From: Micavibrio aeruginosavorus_D
GTDB taxonomy: Bacteria > Pseudomonadota > Alphaproteobacteria > Micavibrionales > Micavibrionaceae
Direction: 5' to 3'
Length of the DNA stretch: 64,000 nucleotides
NCBI RefSeq assembly: GCF_051245535.1
Contig: NZ_CP195303.1
Location: forward strand, 2,108,001 to 2,172,000
Shown here: positions 41,690 to 50,873 of the stretch, piece by piece
Layout: each line of letters begins with the position of its first letter
Position numbering within the stretch: position 1 is the first letter of the stretch
Made by a program: the position numbers and the translations under genes
Notes under the pieces: model-generated
Told to the model about the DNA's origin: nothing
Databases searched by the model: none
The model's input: the letters and a program-made list of their open reading frames with translations, nothing else

Positions 41690-43147
41690 TCACTCCTTCA
41701 CATCCGCAATCGCTTTGCGGCGTTCTTCCTCCTGCGCCTGAATGAGCTTGTAACTGACATAGTATTTGTAAATGTTGCGGACGTAGTTCACTGGCTCCAT
41801 CCCGACGCGCTTGGCCGCGATATGCTCGACATTGCCCAGCCATTTGTTCGGGTTCAATCCGGCCTTCTTGGCTTCTTCGCGCAACTTCTGAATCCGGTTG
41901 GGTCCGGCGTTATACGCGGCGAAGGCGAACAGGGCTCGGTTTTGTTCGTCCAGTTGTGAATCATCCAGATACACCTCCATCACGTGATCCAGATATTTTG
42001 TTCCGGCGTGAATGTTGTTTTCAACCATCTTGATGTCGCCGACTTCCATCTGTTTTCCGGTTGCGGGCATCACCTGCATAATGCCGATGGCGCCGACATG
42101 GCTGACGGTTTTCTGGTCCAGGCGGGATTCCTGATACCCTTGTGCCATCAGCATCAGATAATCGAAATTGTAATTTTCACCGTATTTGCGGAATGTTTCG
42201 ACCGTGTCCTGGAACCGCTTACGGGCGGCTTCCTTGTTCGGGTTGTCCAGTGTCTGGATCCGGTTGGCGATTTGTTTGGCGATGATGTTGGTGATGCCCT
42301 GTTTAATCAGCACATCATCCACGAACCCATTGAGAAATTCGCCCAGCTTCGGGTTCTTCTTGCGATACGCCCATCCAACATTGTTGTTCGCGGATAAGAT
42401 CATGGCGGGATCTTCGTAGGCCACGACATCGGGTAATTGTTCACGCCACATATCGAACAACCACGAATCCACGACGCTGTATTCCAGGATGCCCGCATTG
42501 ACCATATCCAGCTTGTCCTCATCCTCCAGATTGTCGGGCAGCTCTTCGATTTTGACTTTCTTCAAACCGTTCTTGCGCAGTTGTTTGTTCAGCTCCTCCA
42601 GCATGGCGTGATAGGACGTGATTTCACGCACATAAACGGTTTTTCCGGCCAGATCATTCAATGTTGTCAGCGGCGGCGCATCCTTGTGCGCCACGATGAT
42701 CATGTTAAAGGGTTTGGAAACGGGGTGGGTGAAATTCACGTCCTTTTGCCGCTCCGGTGTAATGGTGATGTTGCCAAGCGCAATATCGCCCTTGCCCGCA
42801 TTCAGATCATCCAGCAACCGCTCGCGCGGCGTGGCGATCAATGCCACGGTGACGGGGGGCTGGCCTTTTTTGTTCAGCTTCTGTGATACATATTTGGAAA
42901 ATTCCTGCACGGCCCGGACGGACATCCCATCTTCCTTGCCCATGTCCACGGTGTACAATGTGCGGCTATAGGGGACCAGAACGCGGATGATTGTGGCTTT
43001 CGTCATATCATCCAAATCACCTGTGCGTTGCTCTAGTTCCATGGATAATTGCCGCCCCACGGCATCGTCTTGGGCGCGGGCCGTGTGTGTGATGGCGATG
43101 GTGAACAGGGAAACCAGAACACAGAGAATAAAGCGCATGGGGCTCAA
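41690..43147 (-). CDS. MltF-like lytic transglycosylase, copy 2
   Basis: The product has 485 residues and the same layout as the downstream copy: signal peptide (FILCVLVSLFTIAITHTARA), binding domain (LNAGKGDIALGNITITPERQ), then SLT (LMLMAQGYQESRLDQ with the catalytic Glu, GAIGIMQVMPATG, GPNRIQKLREEAKKAG). By eye the two proteins are roughly four-fifths identical. Differences cluster in the binding domain, near residues 170-210 (YVREITSYHAMLEEL versus YAHDATSYRAALDNL). So the pair may have diverged in ligand sensing while keeping the same chemistry. Confidence 0.9.
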   Translation of the reverse strand: MSPMRFILCVLVSLFTIAITHTARAQDDAVGRQLSMELEQRTGDLDDMTKATIIRVLVPYSRTLYTVDMGKEDGMSVRAVQEFSKYVSQKLNKKGQPPVTVALIATPRERLLDDLNAGKGDIALGNITITPERQKDVNFTHPVSKPFNMIIVAHKDAPPLTTLNDLAGKTVYVREITSYHAMLEELNKQLRKNGLKKVKIEELPDNLEDEDKLDMVNAGILEYSVVDSWLFDMWREQLPDVVAYEDPAMILSANNNVGWAYRKKNPKLGEFLNGFVDDVLIKQGITNIIAKQIANRIQTLDNPNKEAARKRFQDTVETFRKYGENYNFDYLMLMAQGYQESRLDQKTVSHVGAIGIMQVMPATGKQMEVGDIKMVENNIHAGTKYLDHVMEVYLDDSQLDEQNRALFAFAAYNAGPNRIQKLREEAKKAGLNPNKWLGNVEHIAAKRVGMEPVNYVRNIYKYYVSYKLIQAQEEERRKAIADVKE

Positions 43148-43279
43148 ATCCTTCTTTTGACCTATTCAAAAGAAGTACCATGGGCGTGGTTAATATAAGG
43201 CAAAAATGCTGATTTTCCGCGGGTTTCTGGGGTGCTCCGACGGCCCCCCATCCACCAGTATGCTGCTTGGATCGAAGGG

Positions 43280-43891
43280 TCAGGCCACAGGCTGGAAGGT
43301 GCCGTCCGCCTGTAATGTTTCCAACACGCCTGATTCAATCGCATACCACGCGCCATGCAGGCTCAACGTGCCCGCGGCCACGCGATCGGCAATCCATGGG
43401 AAGGTCATTAAATTGTCGAGCGAGAGTTTGATGACTTCATGCTCACAACACGTCTGGCGCATTTCGGCATTGTGAATATCATTCGTTTTGTTGCGTGCGG
43501 ATTCGGCCATGCTCATCCACGGGGCGACGAAATCCTGCGCATGCGCCGGGGCCCCGTTCAGCAAAGCACTGACGCCACCGCACATGCCGTGGCCCAGCAC
43601 GATCACGTGCGGAATTTCCAACACGCGCACGCCAAATTCCAATGCGGCGCTGGTGCCGTGATAGGCGCTGTCCGGGGCGTAGGGTGGAACCAGATTGGCG
43701 ACATTGCGCACGATCAAAATTTCACCGGGACCACAATCGAAAATCATCGTTGGGTCGACGCGGCTGTCGACGCACGAAATGATCAGGGCCTGCGGCTTTT
43801 GCCCGCGTTCGGCCAACTGGCGGAAAATGCGCTTACGCTCCGGCCACCCGGTTTCACGGAAACGGCGATATCCTTCAATCAACTGGTCCAT
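43280..43891 (-). CDS. Beta-class carbonic anhydrase
   Basis: The product has 203 residues, with GAGGAG upstream of the ATG at 43889-43891. Zinc-site motifs are ALIISCVDSRVDP (Cys and the Asp-Arg pair) and VIVLGHGMCGGVSALL (His and Cys). The intermediate LIVRNVANLVPPY and the C-terminal LSLHGAWYAIESGVLETL are standard. It interconverts CO2 and bicarbonate, probably supplying carboxylases. There is no signal peptide, so it is cytoplasmic. It stands alone downstream of the DUF1428 gene on the same strand. Confidence 0.94.
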   Translation of the reverse strand: MDQLIEGYRRFRETGWPERKRIFRQLAERGQKPQALIISCVDSRVDPTMIFDCGPGEILIVRNVANLVPPYAPDSAYHGTSAALEFGVRVLEIPHVIVLGHGMCGGVSALLNGAPAHAQDFVAPWMSMAESARNKTNDIHNAEMRQTCCEHEVIKLSLDNLMTFPWIADRVAAGTLSLHGAWYAIESGVLETLQADGTFQPVA

Positions 43892-44002
43892 CGGTGTGTC
43901 TCCTCATGCTTGCGGGCGCAGTCTAAAACGCCCGGCGGCGGGCATCAAGCGTGGGGTTTTGTTTCCAGCTAACGGCATGATTTTAAAAAGATAAACGGTT
44001 GT

Positions 44003-44377
44003 CTACCTTGTCGCGATGGCCTCAACAATGGCCTTAAATCCGCCATAGGCCATGCGGCTCACATCGAAGGGCATATTATCTGGCGTACACATCTCATTGA
44101 TGCGGGGATCTGCCATGACTTTGGCATTCACCGCGTCGCGGACTTCGCGGGATGAATAGACGATAAAGGCGAACACGGGCACCTCATCAGTCTTCAGCGC
44201 CATGGTGTTGGGAAATGTTGCACACGGGCCTTTTTCATCCAAATCTTCGCCAACGCATTCCATATATTGCAACGCGCCGTGATCAATCCAGATCGCCGAC
44301 GCCTTTTGTGCCATCGCGCGATATTCGTCCAGCTTTGCGGCGGGTACGGGTAACAAAAATCCATCGACATACGTCAT
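44003..44377 (-). CDS. DUF1428 family protein (YbaA-like)
   Basis: The product has 124 residues; GGAG precedes the ATG. Family features are MTYVDGFLLPVPAAKLDEYR at the N-terminus, IWIDHGALQYMECVGED, VPVFAFIVYSSREVRDAV and MPFDVSRMAYGGFK at the C-terminus, matching the small ferredoxin-like alpha/beta DUF1428 fold. Function is unknown; structures show a dimeric alpha-beta barrel relative. It is cytoplasmic and follows its own strong ribosome site. Confidence 0.92.
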   Translation of the reverse strand: MTYVDGFLLPVPAAKLDEYRAMAQKASAIWIDHGALQYMECVGEDLDEKGPCATFPNTMALKTDEVPVFAFIVYSSREVRDAVNAKVMADPRINEMCTPDNMPFDVSRMAYGGFKAIVEAIATR

Positions 44378-44461
44378 AATAATATCTCCATCTTATTAAA
44401 AGCTCATCATGATCGACGTGTTTATAGACAGGCGTCAAGGGCTTCCTGTATTCATAGGCGG

Positions 44462-45703
44462 ATGACACAGACACAAAAACATATCGCCATCATTGGTGGC
44501 GGCCCGGCGGGGTTGTTTGCGGCGGAGTATCTGGCGGGGGCTGGGTATGAGGTGCATGTGTATGAGCATAAGCCGACACTGGCGCGGAAGTTTTTGATGG
44601 CGGGGCGCGGTGGGTTGAATTTGACCCATTCCGAGGATCTGGAATCATTCATTGCGCGGTATGGCGCGGCGGGTGATTGGGTGGGGCCGATGGTGCGGGC
44701 TTTTCCGCCATCCGATCTGCGCGACTGGTGCGAAGGGTTGGGCGAGGCGACCTTTGTCGGGTCCAGCGGGCGTGTGTTTCCGCGTAGTTTCAAGGCCTCC
44801 CCCTTGCTGCGCGCGTGGCAAATGCGGCTGGATGGGTTGGGTGTGACATTCCATTTCAACTATCACTGGGCCGGATGGGATGCGGATGGGGCGCTGGTTT
44901 TTACCGACAAAAGCGGTGCCACAATTGCTGTGCGTAGTGATGCGACCTTGCTGGCCTTGGGGGGCGCGTCGTGGCCGAAACTGGGGTCGGATGCGGGGTG
45001 GGTTGATTGGGTCCGTGGACGCGGTGTGACGATAACACCGTTTAAACCGGCCAATTCCGGCTTTACGCATCCATGGTCGGATCATTTCGCGGATCGTTTC
45101 GCGGGCCAGCCCTTGAAATCCATCACCCTGACCCACAATAAACGCAGCGTCCCCGGCGAAATGATGATCGCCGCCAAACAAAGCGAGCGCGGTGTTGAGG
45201 GCGGCGTGATCTATGCGCTGTCATCATCGATCCGCGATGCGGTGGAGCGGGATGGGCAAACAATGACGCATATTGATTTGCGCCCCGGTGTTGCGCTGGA
45301 TGATCTGGCGCGGCGGTTGTCGGTTCCGCGCGGGCGCGCATCGTTTTCAACGCATGTGAAGAAGGCGGGCGGGTTGTCGCCGATTGCCACGTCCTTGCTG
45401 CGCGAACTGGGGGGTGAGGAGGTCGGTGAATTATCGCCGATCATGCTGGCCAGTTTGATCAAGGCGTTACCGTTGCCGTTGTCGGCGCCGTTTGGGCTTA
45501 ACCGTTCGATTTCATCGGCGGGGGGAATTGCCCGGGATGCGGTGCATGATGACTTGATGCTGCGCGCATTGCCGGGGGTGTTTGTGGCCGGTGAAATGCT
45601 GGATTGGGAAGCGCCGACGGGCGGGTATTTGTTGCAAGCCACCTTCGCCACGGCGCTGCACGCCGCGCACGGGATTGAAAACTTTCTGAAATCGTCTGAT
45701 TAA
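44462..45703 (+). CDS. NAD(P)/FAD-dependent oxidoreductase, HI0933/TIGR03862-like
   Basis: The product has 413 residues. The FAD-binding start is KHIAIIGGGPAGLFAAEYLA, then EHKPTLARKFLMAGRGGLNL. Later features are ATLLALGGASWPKLGSDAG, GVIYALSSSIRD and the end GVFVAGEMLDWEAPTGGYLL, all typical of the HI0933 flavoprotein group. The substrate is unknown. It is convergent with the MATE pump gene, with which it shares 4 bp at the stop codons. Confidence 0.9.
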   Translation: MTQTQKHIAIIGGGPAGLFAAEYLAGAGYEVHVYEHKPTLARKFLMAGRGGLNLTHSEDLESFIARYGAAGDWVGPMVRAFPPSDLRDWCEGLGEATFVGSSGRVFPRSFKASPLLRAWQMRLDGLGVTFHFNYHWAGWDADGALVFTDKSGATIAVRSDATLLALGGASWPKLGSDAGWVDWVRGRGVTITPFKPANSGFTHPWSDHFADRFAGQPLKSITLTHNKRSVPGEMMIAAKQSERGVEGGVIYALSSSIRDAVERDGQTMTHIDLRPGVALDDLARRLSVPRGRASFSTHVKKAGGLSPIATSLLRELGGEEVGELSPIMLASLIKALPLPLSAPFGLNRSISSAGGIARDAVHDDLMLRALPGVFVAGEMLDWEAPTGGYLLQATFATALHAAHGIENFLKSSD

Positions 45704-47121
45704 GCGGGGCTGTGCGCCAGTTCGGCGGTCGCCATGTGCTGCTTGTTGCGCCAGTGGTAATACAAACCCGTGCCAATATTGGCGATGGCGATAGAGCCAA
45801 ACACGCCAATCACGCCAAAGAAATGGTTGCCGATCATGGCCAACGGAATTTGCACAATAATCATCTTCATGGCGATCATCGCCGCCGATCGTTGCGGCAG
45901 GCCAATGGCATTAAACGCGCTGGACCAACCGGGCACGAGGTTTCCAGCGGCATAGCTGAACGGCACGATCAGGAAATACAGCGCCGTCAGCCGCACAGTT
46001 TCCGCATCGGTCGAGAATAATCCAGCCAGCGGATACGCGCCCAGCATCAAAACAACGGCCACAGCCACCGACCACAGCACACAGAACCGGATCGCCAGAC
46101 GCAGTGTTTCATGCACGCGGTCAAACCGCTTGGCACCCCAATTTTGGCCCAGAATGGGCGACATGCCGGTGGCCAGCGCCATGATGACGATAAAGGCAAA
46201 GGCTTCGACCCGCGTGGCCACGCCAAAGGCCGCAACGGCGTGCGTGCCGCTTTGCGCCAGAATGGCGGTTAAAACACCGCTGGTCATCGGTTGGATCGTG
46301 CTGGTGATGCCGGCAGGCAGGGCGACGAACAGCAGGCGGCGGGCCGAGTCACCGAATTGATCGAGGTGCAGGCCGTCTTGGAAAATAATGCGTTTTTTGA
46401 ATTTCAAAATCCAGATCGCAACCCCCATCGACAGGGCATAGGCGATAATGGTGGCCAAAGCCGCGCCATGCATTTCCATGCGCGGAAAACCAAACAGGCC
46501 AAAGATCAAGACCGGGTCCAGCACGACCAGAAACGCCGTGGTGCCCATCATGATCAGCGCCGGGGTCAGCGTATCGCCCGTGGCGCGAATGGCGGAATTT
46601 CCAACCATCGGCACGGTGATAAACACAATACCCGCAAACCACAGCCCCATATAATCCAGCACCATCGGCATCATATCGTCCGTGGCGCCCATGGCGCGGA
46701 ACAGTGGGTCCATGATGGCATGCCCGATCAAGGCCATGATCACGCCCGCGATGACGGCCAGAATCAAACCATGGCTGGACAGGCGCACGACGGTATCGTG
46801 ATTGCCCTCACCAATCGCGCGCGACACGACGGACGATGTGCCGATGCCCAGACCGATGATCAGGCTGATCATCGTCATGGTGACGGGGAAGGTGAAGCTG
46901 ATCGCGGCCAGATGGGCGGGGCCGAGCATCGAAATATAAAACGTGTTGACCAGTTGCGAGGCGACGATGGCCAAAATGCCCCAGATCATCGGCACCGACA
47001 GACGCACCAGATGGGATTGCACCGACCCATTGGTCAAATCGCCGTGACGACCCCGCCCGTGAAGGGGGTTGCCGGATGAGGACGGAACGGTTTGGTCGGT
47101 TGTGTCGGTGTCTGAACGCAT
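45700..47121 (-). CDS. MATE family multidrug/cation efflux pump
   Basis: The product has 473 residues with about 12 transmembrane segments. Features include LVRLSVPMIWGILAIVASQL, LIIGLGIGTSSVVSRAIGEG, FGVATRVEAFAFIVIMALATG and SPILGQNWGAKRFDRVHETL, the MATE repeat signatures. It probably exports organic cations or drugs in exchange for Na+ or H+ at the inner membrane. The ribosome site AAGGTCC precedes the ATG at 47119-47121. It stands alone; no regulator is adjacent. Confidence 0.93.
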   Translation of the reverse strand: MRSDTDTTDQTVPSSSGNPLHGRGRHGDLTNGSVQSHLVRLSVPMIWGILAIVASQLVNTFYISMLGPAHLAAISFTFPVTMTMISLIIGLGIGTSSVVSRAIGEGNHDTVVRLSSHGLILAVIAGVIMALIGHAIMDPLFRAMGATDDMMPMVLDYMGLWFAGIVFITVPMVGNSAIRATGDTLTPALIMMGTTAFLVVLDPVLIFGLFGFPRMEMHGAALATIIAYALSMGVAIWILKFKKRIIFQDGLHLDQFGDSARRLLFVALPAGITSTIQPMTSGVLTAILAQSGTHAVAAFGVATRVEAFAFIVIMALATGMSPILGQNWGAKRFDRVHETLRLAIRFCVLWSVAVAVVLMLGAYPLAGLFSTDAETVRLTALYFLIVPFSYAAGNLVPGWSSAFNAIGLPQRSAAMIAMKMIIVQIPLAMIGNHFFGVIGVFGSIAIANIGTGLYYHWRNKQHMATAELAHSPA

Positions 47122-47412
47122 GATGGACCTTATATCTGCCTGTTACCGCGGCGCGTCAAGCTTTTGGGCGCTTTTTGGCAAGGGGACGCCGGGGGCATTG
47201 GAGGGGTAAAAACGCTATCGGATCAATACGAAAGGATAGTTTAGTAAGCCTTTACATAAAACTTTAACCGATTCTGCGCTATTCTTAACCATCGGTGCGC
47301 CCAGTCGGGGGATGAGGGTGCCATCGTATGATCCACCCGGTCTTACGCCCAGTCTTTGGTCGGACCGCAAAAAAAGTGGACATGAGTGTGTGCGGGGGCG
47401 AAAGCGTCGGGT

Positions 47413-49065
47413 ATGGCGGATACAGTTATTACGGGTACAGCCAGTGGGGATTTCATGGTGATGCAGGGTGACCTGCAACAGATGACCATGACTCTGACCA
47501 ACCCCTACACCGGTGAAACCGTCAGCATCAACGATGTGTACAAGGTGAACGACGCGGCCTATGACGGGCTGGGCGGCACCGACGCCCTGTTGATGAGCGA
47601 GCATGGCGACATGTTGCTGATCAAAGACGCCGACGGTGACCAGACACTGAAAAACGTCGAACAGATTATCGCCGGTGATGGCGGCGACGTCATCGTTCTG
47701 GCCGATGCAGAAATCCAATATGGCAACGTGGCGATTGATGGTGGTGGAGCGGGTGATATCATCTGGTCCAACAACGGCAATGACACGATTTTCGCGCTGG
47801 ATGGCAATGATATTGTCGATGGCGGTGGCGGCCTTGATAAAATCTACGGCGGCTGGGGCAGTGATTATCTGCGCGGCGGAAATGGCGATGATATAATCTA
47901 TGGCGGCAGCAAGAACGATTCAGAATCCGATTATCACACCGTCTCCACCTACGAAAAATTCTTTACGGTTCCGCACAGTTTCCCGACTCTGAACGAAGGG
48001 GTGCAGATTACACCGGATCAACAAGGGTATCTGGGCCATCCGCCCGGCGAAACCATCGTGACCTTCACCACCACGGCCACGCTGAAATTCGTATCCACCG
48101 ATGCGGGCTATAAAAACACGGTCGGTGTCTATACCGTTGACCCGGACGGGACCATCCGCAATGCCGATTTCGCGTTTATGAACGCCCGGGCCACGGCATC
48201 GGGCACGGCGCATGAATTTGAAATTTCCGGCGCGGTGGGTGTGCAAATCGGCCTGTTCATGATTGCCAACGGCTACAACGCCAATGCCGGGTATGGCAGC
48301 ATTGACATGAACACCGGCACGCTGAATTTTTATTACAATTTCGGGCAAGCGGATCAGCGTCTGGCCAAGGTCACCGATGATGGTGATAACGTCACCCTGA
48401 TCTGGAGCGATGGGACGACGGACAAGCTGATCGCGGGCACCATCTATCATTCCTCCGCCAGTGACGGGTCCAGTTCATTGAACCGTGATGATAATATTCA
48501 CGTGATTACGGGTTTGGCCAATGCGGGGGATAACACCACGCTGCGTTTGGGGTTCGAGGATCAAGACCATCTGGGTGATGCCGATTTCAACGACGTGATC
48601 GTCGATCTGCAGGTGGAAACGCAAGTGGTTGAAACCATCCTGCGCCCCGATGATGATATTTTGTATGGCGATGCCGGGAATGACACGCTGTATGGCGGGT
48701 TTGGTAATGACGTATTGAATGGCGGCACCGGATCGGACCATTTGTATGGCGGTCAGGGTGCGGACACATTCGTGTTCGACAACATGGATGGGTTTGTCGA
48801 CACCGTCCATGATTTCAAGGCCGTTGATGGCGATGTGCTGGATATTTCCGACATCCTGTCCGGTTATGATGGCGGGGTCGACGATATAACGGATTTCCTG
48901 AAGTTTGTGCAAAACGGATCCAACGTGGATCTGTATGTCAACGCCGATGGGGATAGTGGTGGCGCGTTTGACCGCGTGGCCATCATTGTCGGCGGTGTTG
49001 GCGGCGCCAGCGTTCAGGATTTGCTGGATGGTGGGGCCATCGTGGCCGCCCAGACGGCAGTGTAA
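47413..49065 (+). CDS. RTX-type Ca-binding protein with DUF4114-like region, type I secretion substrate
   Basis: The ATG at 47413 gives about 550 residues; a GTG at 47386 would add nine. There is no N-terminal signal. Two blocks of GGxGxDxUx nonapeptide repeats occur: near 110-165 (WSNNGNDTIFALDGNDI, GGNGDDIIYGG) and near 415-460 (YGDAGNDTLYGGFGNDVL). Between them is a DUF4114-like stretch (LRLGFEDQDHLGDADFNDV). The final ~85 residues (VLDISDILSGYDGGVDDITD, then VAIIVGGVGGASVQDLLDGG) match the C-terminal target of type I secretion. It folds with calcium outside the cell, as a surface or released protein. No ABC exporter genes are in the window. Confidence 0.88.
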   Translation: MADTVITGTASGDFMVMQGDLQQMTMTLTNPYTGETVSINDVYKVNDAAYDGLGGTDALLMSEHGDMLLIKDADGDQTLKNVEQIIAGDGGDVIVLADAEIQYGNVAIDGGGAGDIIWSNNGNDTIFALDGNDIVDGGGGLDKIYGGWGSDYLRGGNGDDIIYGGSKNDSESDYHTVSTYEKFFTVPHSFPTLNEGVQITPDQQGYLGHPPGETIVTFTTTATLKFVSTDAGYKNTVGVYTVDPDGTIRNADFAFMNARATASGTAHEFEISGAVGVQIGLFMIANGYNANAGYGSIDMNTGTLNFYYNFGQADQRLAKVTDDGDNVTLIWSDGTTDKLIAGTIYHSSASDGSSSLNRDDNIHVITGLANAGDNTTLRLGFEDQDHLGDADFNDVIVDLQVETQVVETILRPDDDILYGDAGNDTLYGGFGNDVLNGGTGSDHLYGGQGADTFVFDNMDGFVDTVHDFKAVDGDVLDISDILSGYDGGVDDITDFLKFVQNGSNVDLYVNADGDSGGAFDRVAIIVGGVGGASVQDLLDGGAIVAAQTAV

Positions 49066-49145
49066 TCAACGTGGGATGACCGGTTTTTATATCCGGAGGG
49101 CGCAAAGGGGAAGCATCCGGTCATTGTGTGCAACGACAATCAGCG

Positions 49146-49185
49146 AACCGCGATGGGGAGGTAAGGGGCCCCATCGCGGTTTTTT
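49146..49185 (+). terminator. Rho-independent terminator after first RTX gene
   Basis: A perfect 13-bp stem (AACCGCGATGGGG at 49146-49158, CCCCATCGCGGTT at 49169-49181) has a 10-base loop, followed by TTTT. Confidence 0.92.
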
Positions 49186-49348
49186 GTGGGCGCGGTTTTT
49201 TATTGGCGCGGTTTTTGATTCAGGGATTGCGGCGCAACTCTAAAGGTTAGGGTGGGGCAATATGGATCGCATTATCATAAAAATTTAACCATCTGGTCTT
49301 TATCATTAAACTCTAATGTAACGAATATCTGCGTTGAGTGTTCCGGGT

Positions 49349-50830
49349 ATGCGTATTGATACACAATCTCTTCCTGAAAATCAGATAGCCCCGGCTCCCG
49401 TGGGTGAAAATGTCGCGGCGGCGGACATTGAAAATCCTGCGGTTGATGAAGCGCCCGCCGCGTCTGTCGATGCACCCGTGCCGCCTGTCGAAATTCCCGT
49501 CGCGCCGGTGCTGGACGACCAATCCGCGACCCCAGATCAATCCATCGTTGATACGCTGCGATCATCCGCTGCACCCGTGACACCATCACCAAAACCCGCC
49601 CCCGTGAATGAGGGGTTCGGGTATCAAAGCACCGTCACCCCTGTTGCGGCCTTGTATGATGATGATTTGTTTGCGCTGGGTGTTATCACGGATGACGACA
49701 CCAATGCGGCGGGGCTTGTGGCTCTGTCCGGTCTGTCCTTTGACCCGGCATTCCGTCCCGCTGATTTATACCGACCCACGGACAATACTGGTGGTGGGTC
49801 TGGCGGTGGTGGTGGCGGACCGCCGTCGTCCAGCTATGACCACACCATCAATGGTACGGCGGGCCATGATTTTATTTCAAATCTGCATATCGGCACGGTC
49901 ACAAACTTGAACCCGGTGGGCAGTCCGTTTTTTGGTCCGGCCTTGTTCTATTTTGATCACTTACCGGGCCAGGAATATTCGTGGGACGGCGCCGTTTTCA
50001 CCAGCACGATTGACGCCAGCACTTTTGACCCATACGCCGTTCTGCCGCCTGCGGAAACGTATGAAATTTATGGCGATGACGGGACAGATTTTATCATCAA
50101 TATGGTCGATGACAGCCTGATTGATGGCGGGGACGGGAACAATTCCATAGACAGTTATGGGAGTGGAAACACCATCACTGCTGGGAATGGCAATGATCTC
50201 TTTTACGTCTCTGGCGATAATAATATTATCGATGGTGGCGAGGCCAGTGACCGTATCGTCGTGCGTGGCGATAACAACACCATCGACACCGGCGGCAGCG
50301 ATATCGGCCATAACATGGGCAGTTATTACACCAGCGTGTCCGGCAATAACAACACGGTCAATGGTGACGATGTCGAAGGGTGGCACGCGCTGTACGGCGA
50401 TGACAACATCATGAACACCTATGGCGGTGAGGATGATATTACCATTTCCGGCAATCGCAACACGGTGGATGCGGGCGCGGGGGATGATCACCTCATCATC
50501 GGTGGGGGGAATGAAAATAATATTTATGGTGGTACGGGCCAGGACTGGCTGGATTTTCAGGCTGGGTCCGTGGATAACGTCGTCCATGATTTTAATACGG
50601 GCGAAGGCGATTTTATCGATGTACGGGATATTTTGTCGGGGTACGATCAGGGCGTGGATGATACCAATGATTTTGTCCAGTTTATCGCCAACGGATCGGA
50701 TACAGATGTCTATGTCAGCCAGAATGGCGATGGGGTCTTTACCCGCCTGGTCACCATTGTCGGCGGAGTTGGCGGGGCCAGCGTCGATGACCTGATTATG
50801 AACGGTAATCTGGCGCTCGCGGACAGCTAA
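49349..50830 (+). CDS. Small RTX-like type I secretion substrate with Asn-rich repeats
   Basis: The ATG at 49349 gives about 493 residues; a TTG at 49334 is possible. Residues 1-80 are Pro/Ala/Val-rich and disordered. Residues near 90-130 (NEGFGYQSTVTPVAALYDDD) resemble the linker of the giant adhesin at 62623 (FGFQSAVDSAP). The repeats are unusual: besides GDGNNSI they use xGDNNxIDxGG, SGNNNTVNGDD and SGNRNTVDAGA, replacing many Asp by Asn. The C-terminal target (IDVRDILSGYDQGVDDTND, then VTIVGGVGGASVDDL) is nearly that of the neighbouring RTX protein. It is probably exported by type I secretion; its role outside is unknown. Confidence 0.85.
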   Translation: MRIDTQSLPENQIAPAPVGENVAAADIENPAVDEAPAASVDAPVPPVEIPVAPVLDDQSATPDQSIVDTLRSSAAPVTPSPKPAPVNEGFGYQSTVTPVAALYDDDLFALGVITDDDTNAAGLVALSGLSFDPAFRPADLYRPTDNTGGGSGGGGGGPPSSSYDHTINGTAGHDFISNLHIGTVTNLNPVGSPFFGPALFYFDHLPGQEYSWDGAVFTSTIDASTFDPYAVLPPAETYEIYGDDGTDFIINMVDDSLIDGGDGNNSIDSYGSGNTITAGNGNDLFYVSGDNNIIDGGEASDRIVVRGDNNTIDTGGSDIGHNMGSYYTSVSGNNNTVNGDDVEGWHALYGDDNIMNTYGGEDDITISGNRNTVDAGAGDDHLIIGGGNENNIYGGTGQDWLDFQAGSVDNVVHDFNTGEGDFIDVRDILSGYDQGVDDTNDFVQFIANGSDTDVYVSQNGDGVFTRLVTIVGGVGGASVDDLIMNGNLALADS

Positions 50831-50873
50831 TTTTTCTCTCCTTCTCTGCGGGCATTTGCGCTAAATTGCCCGC

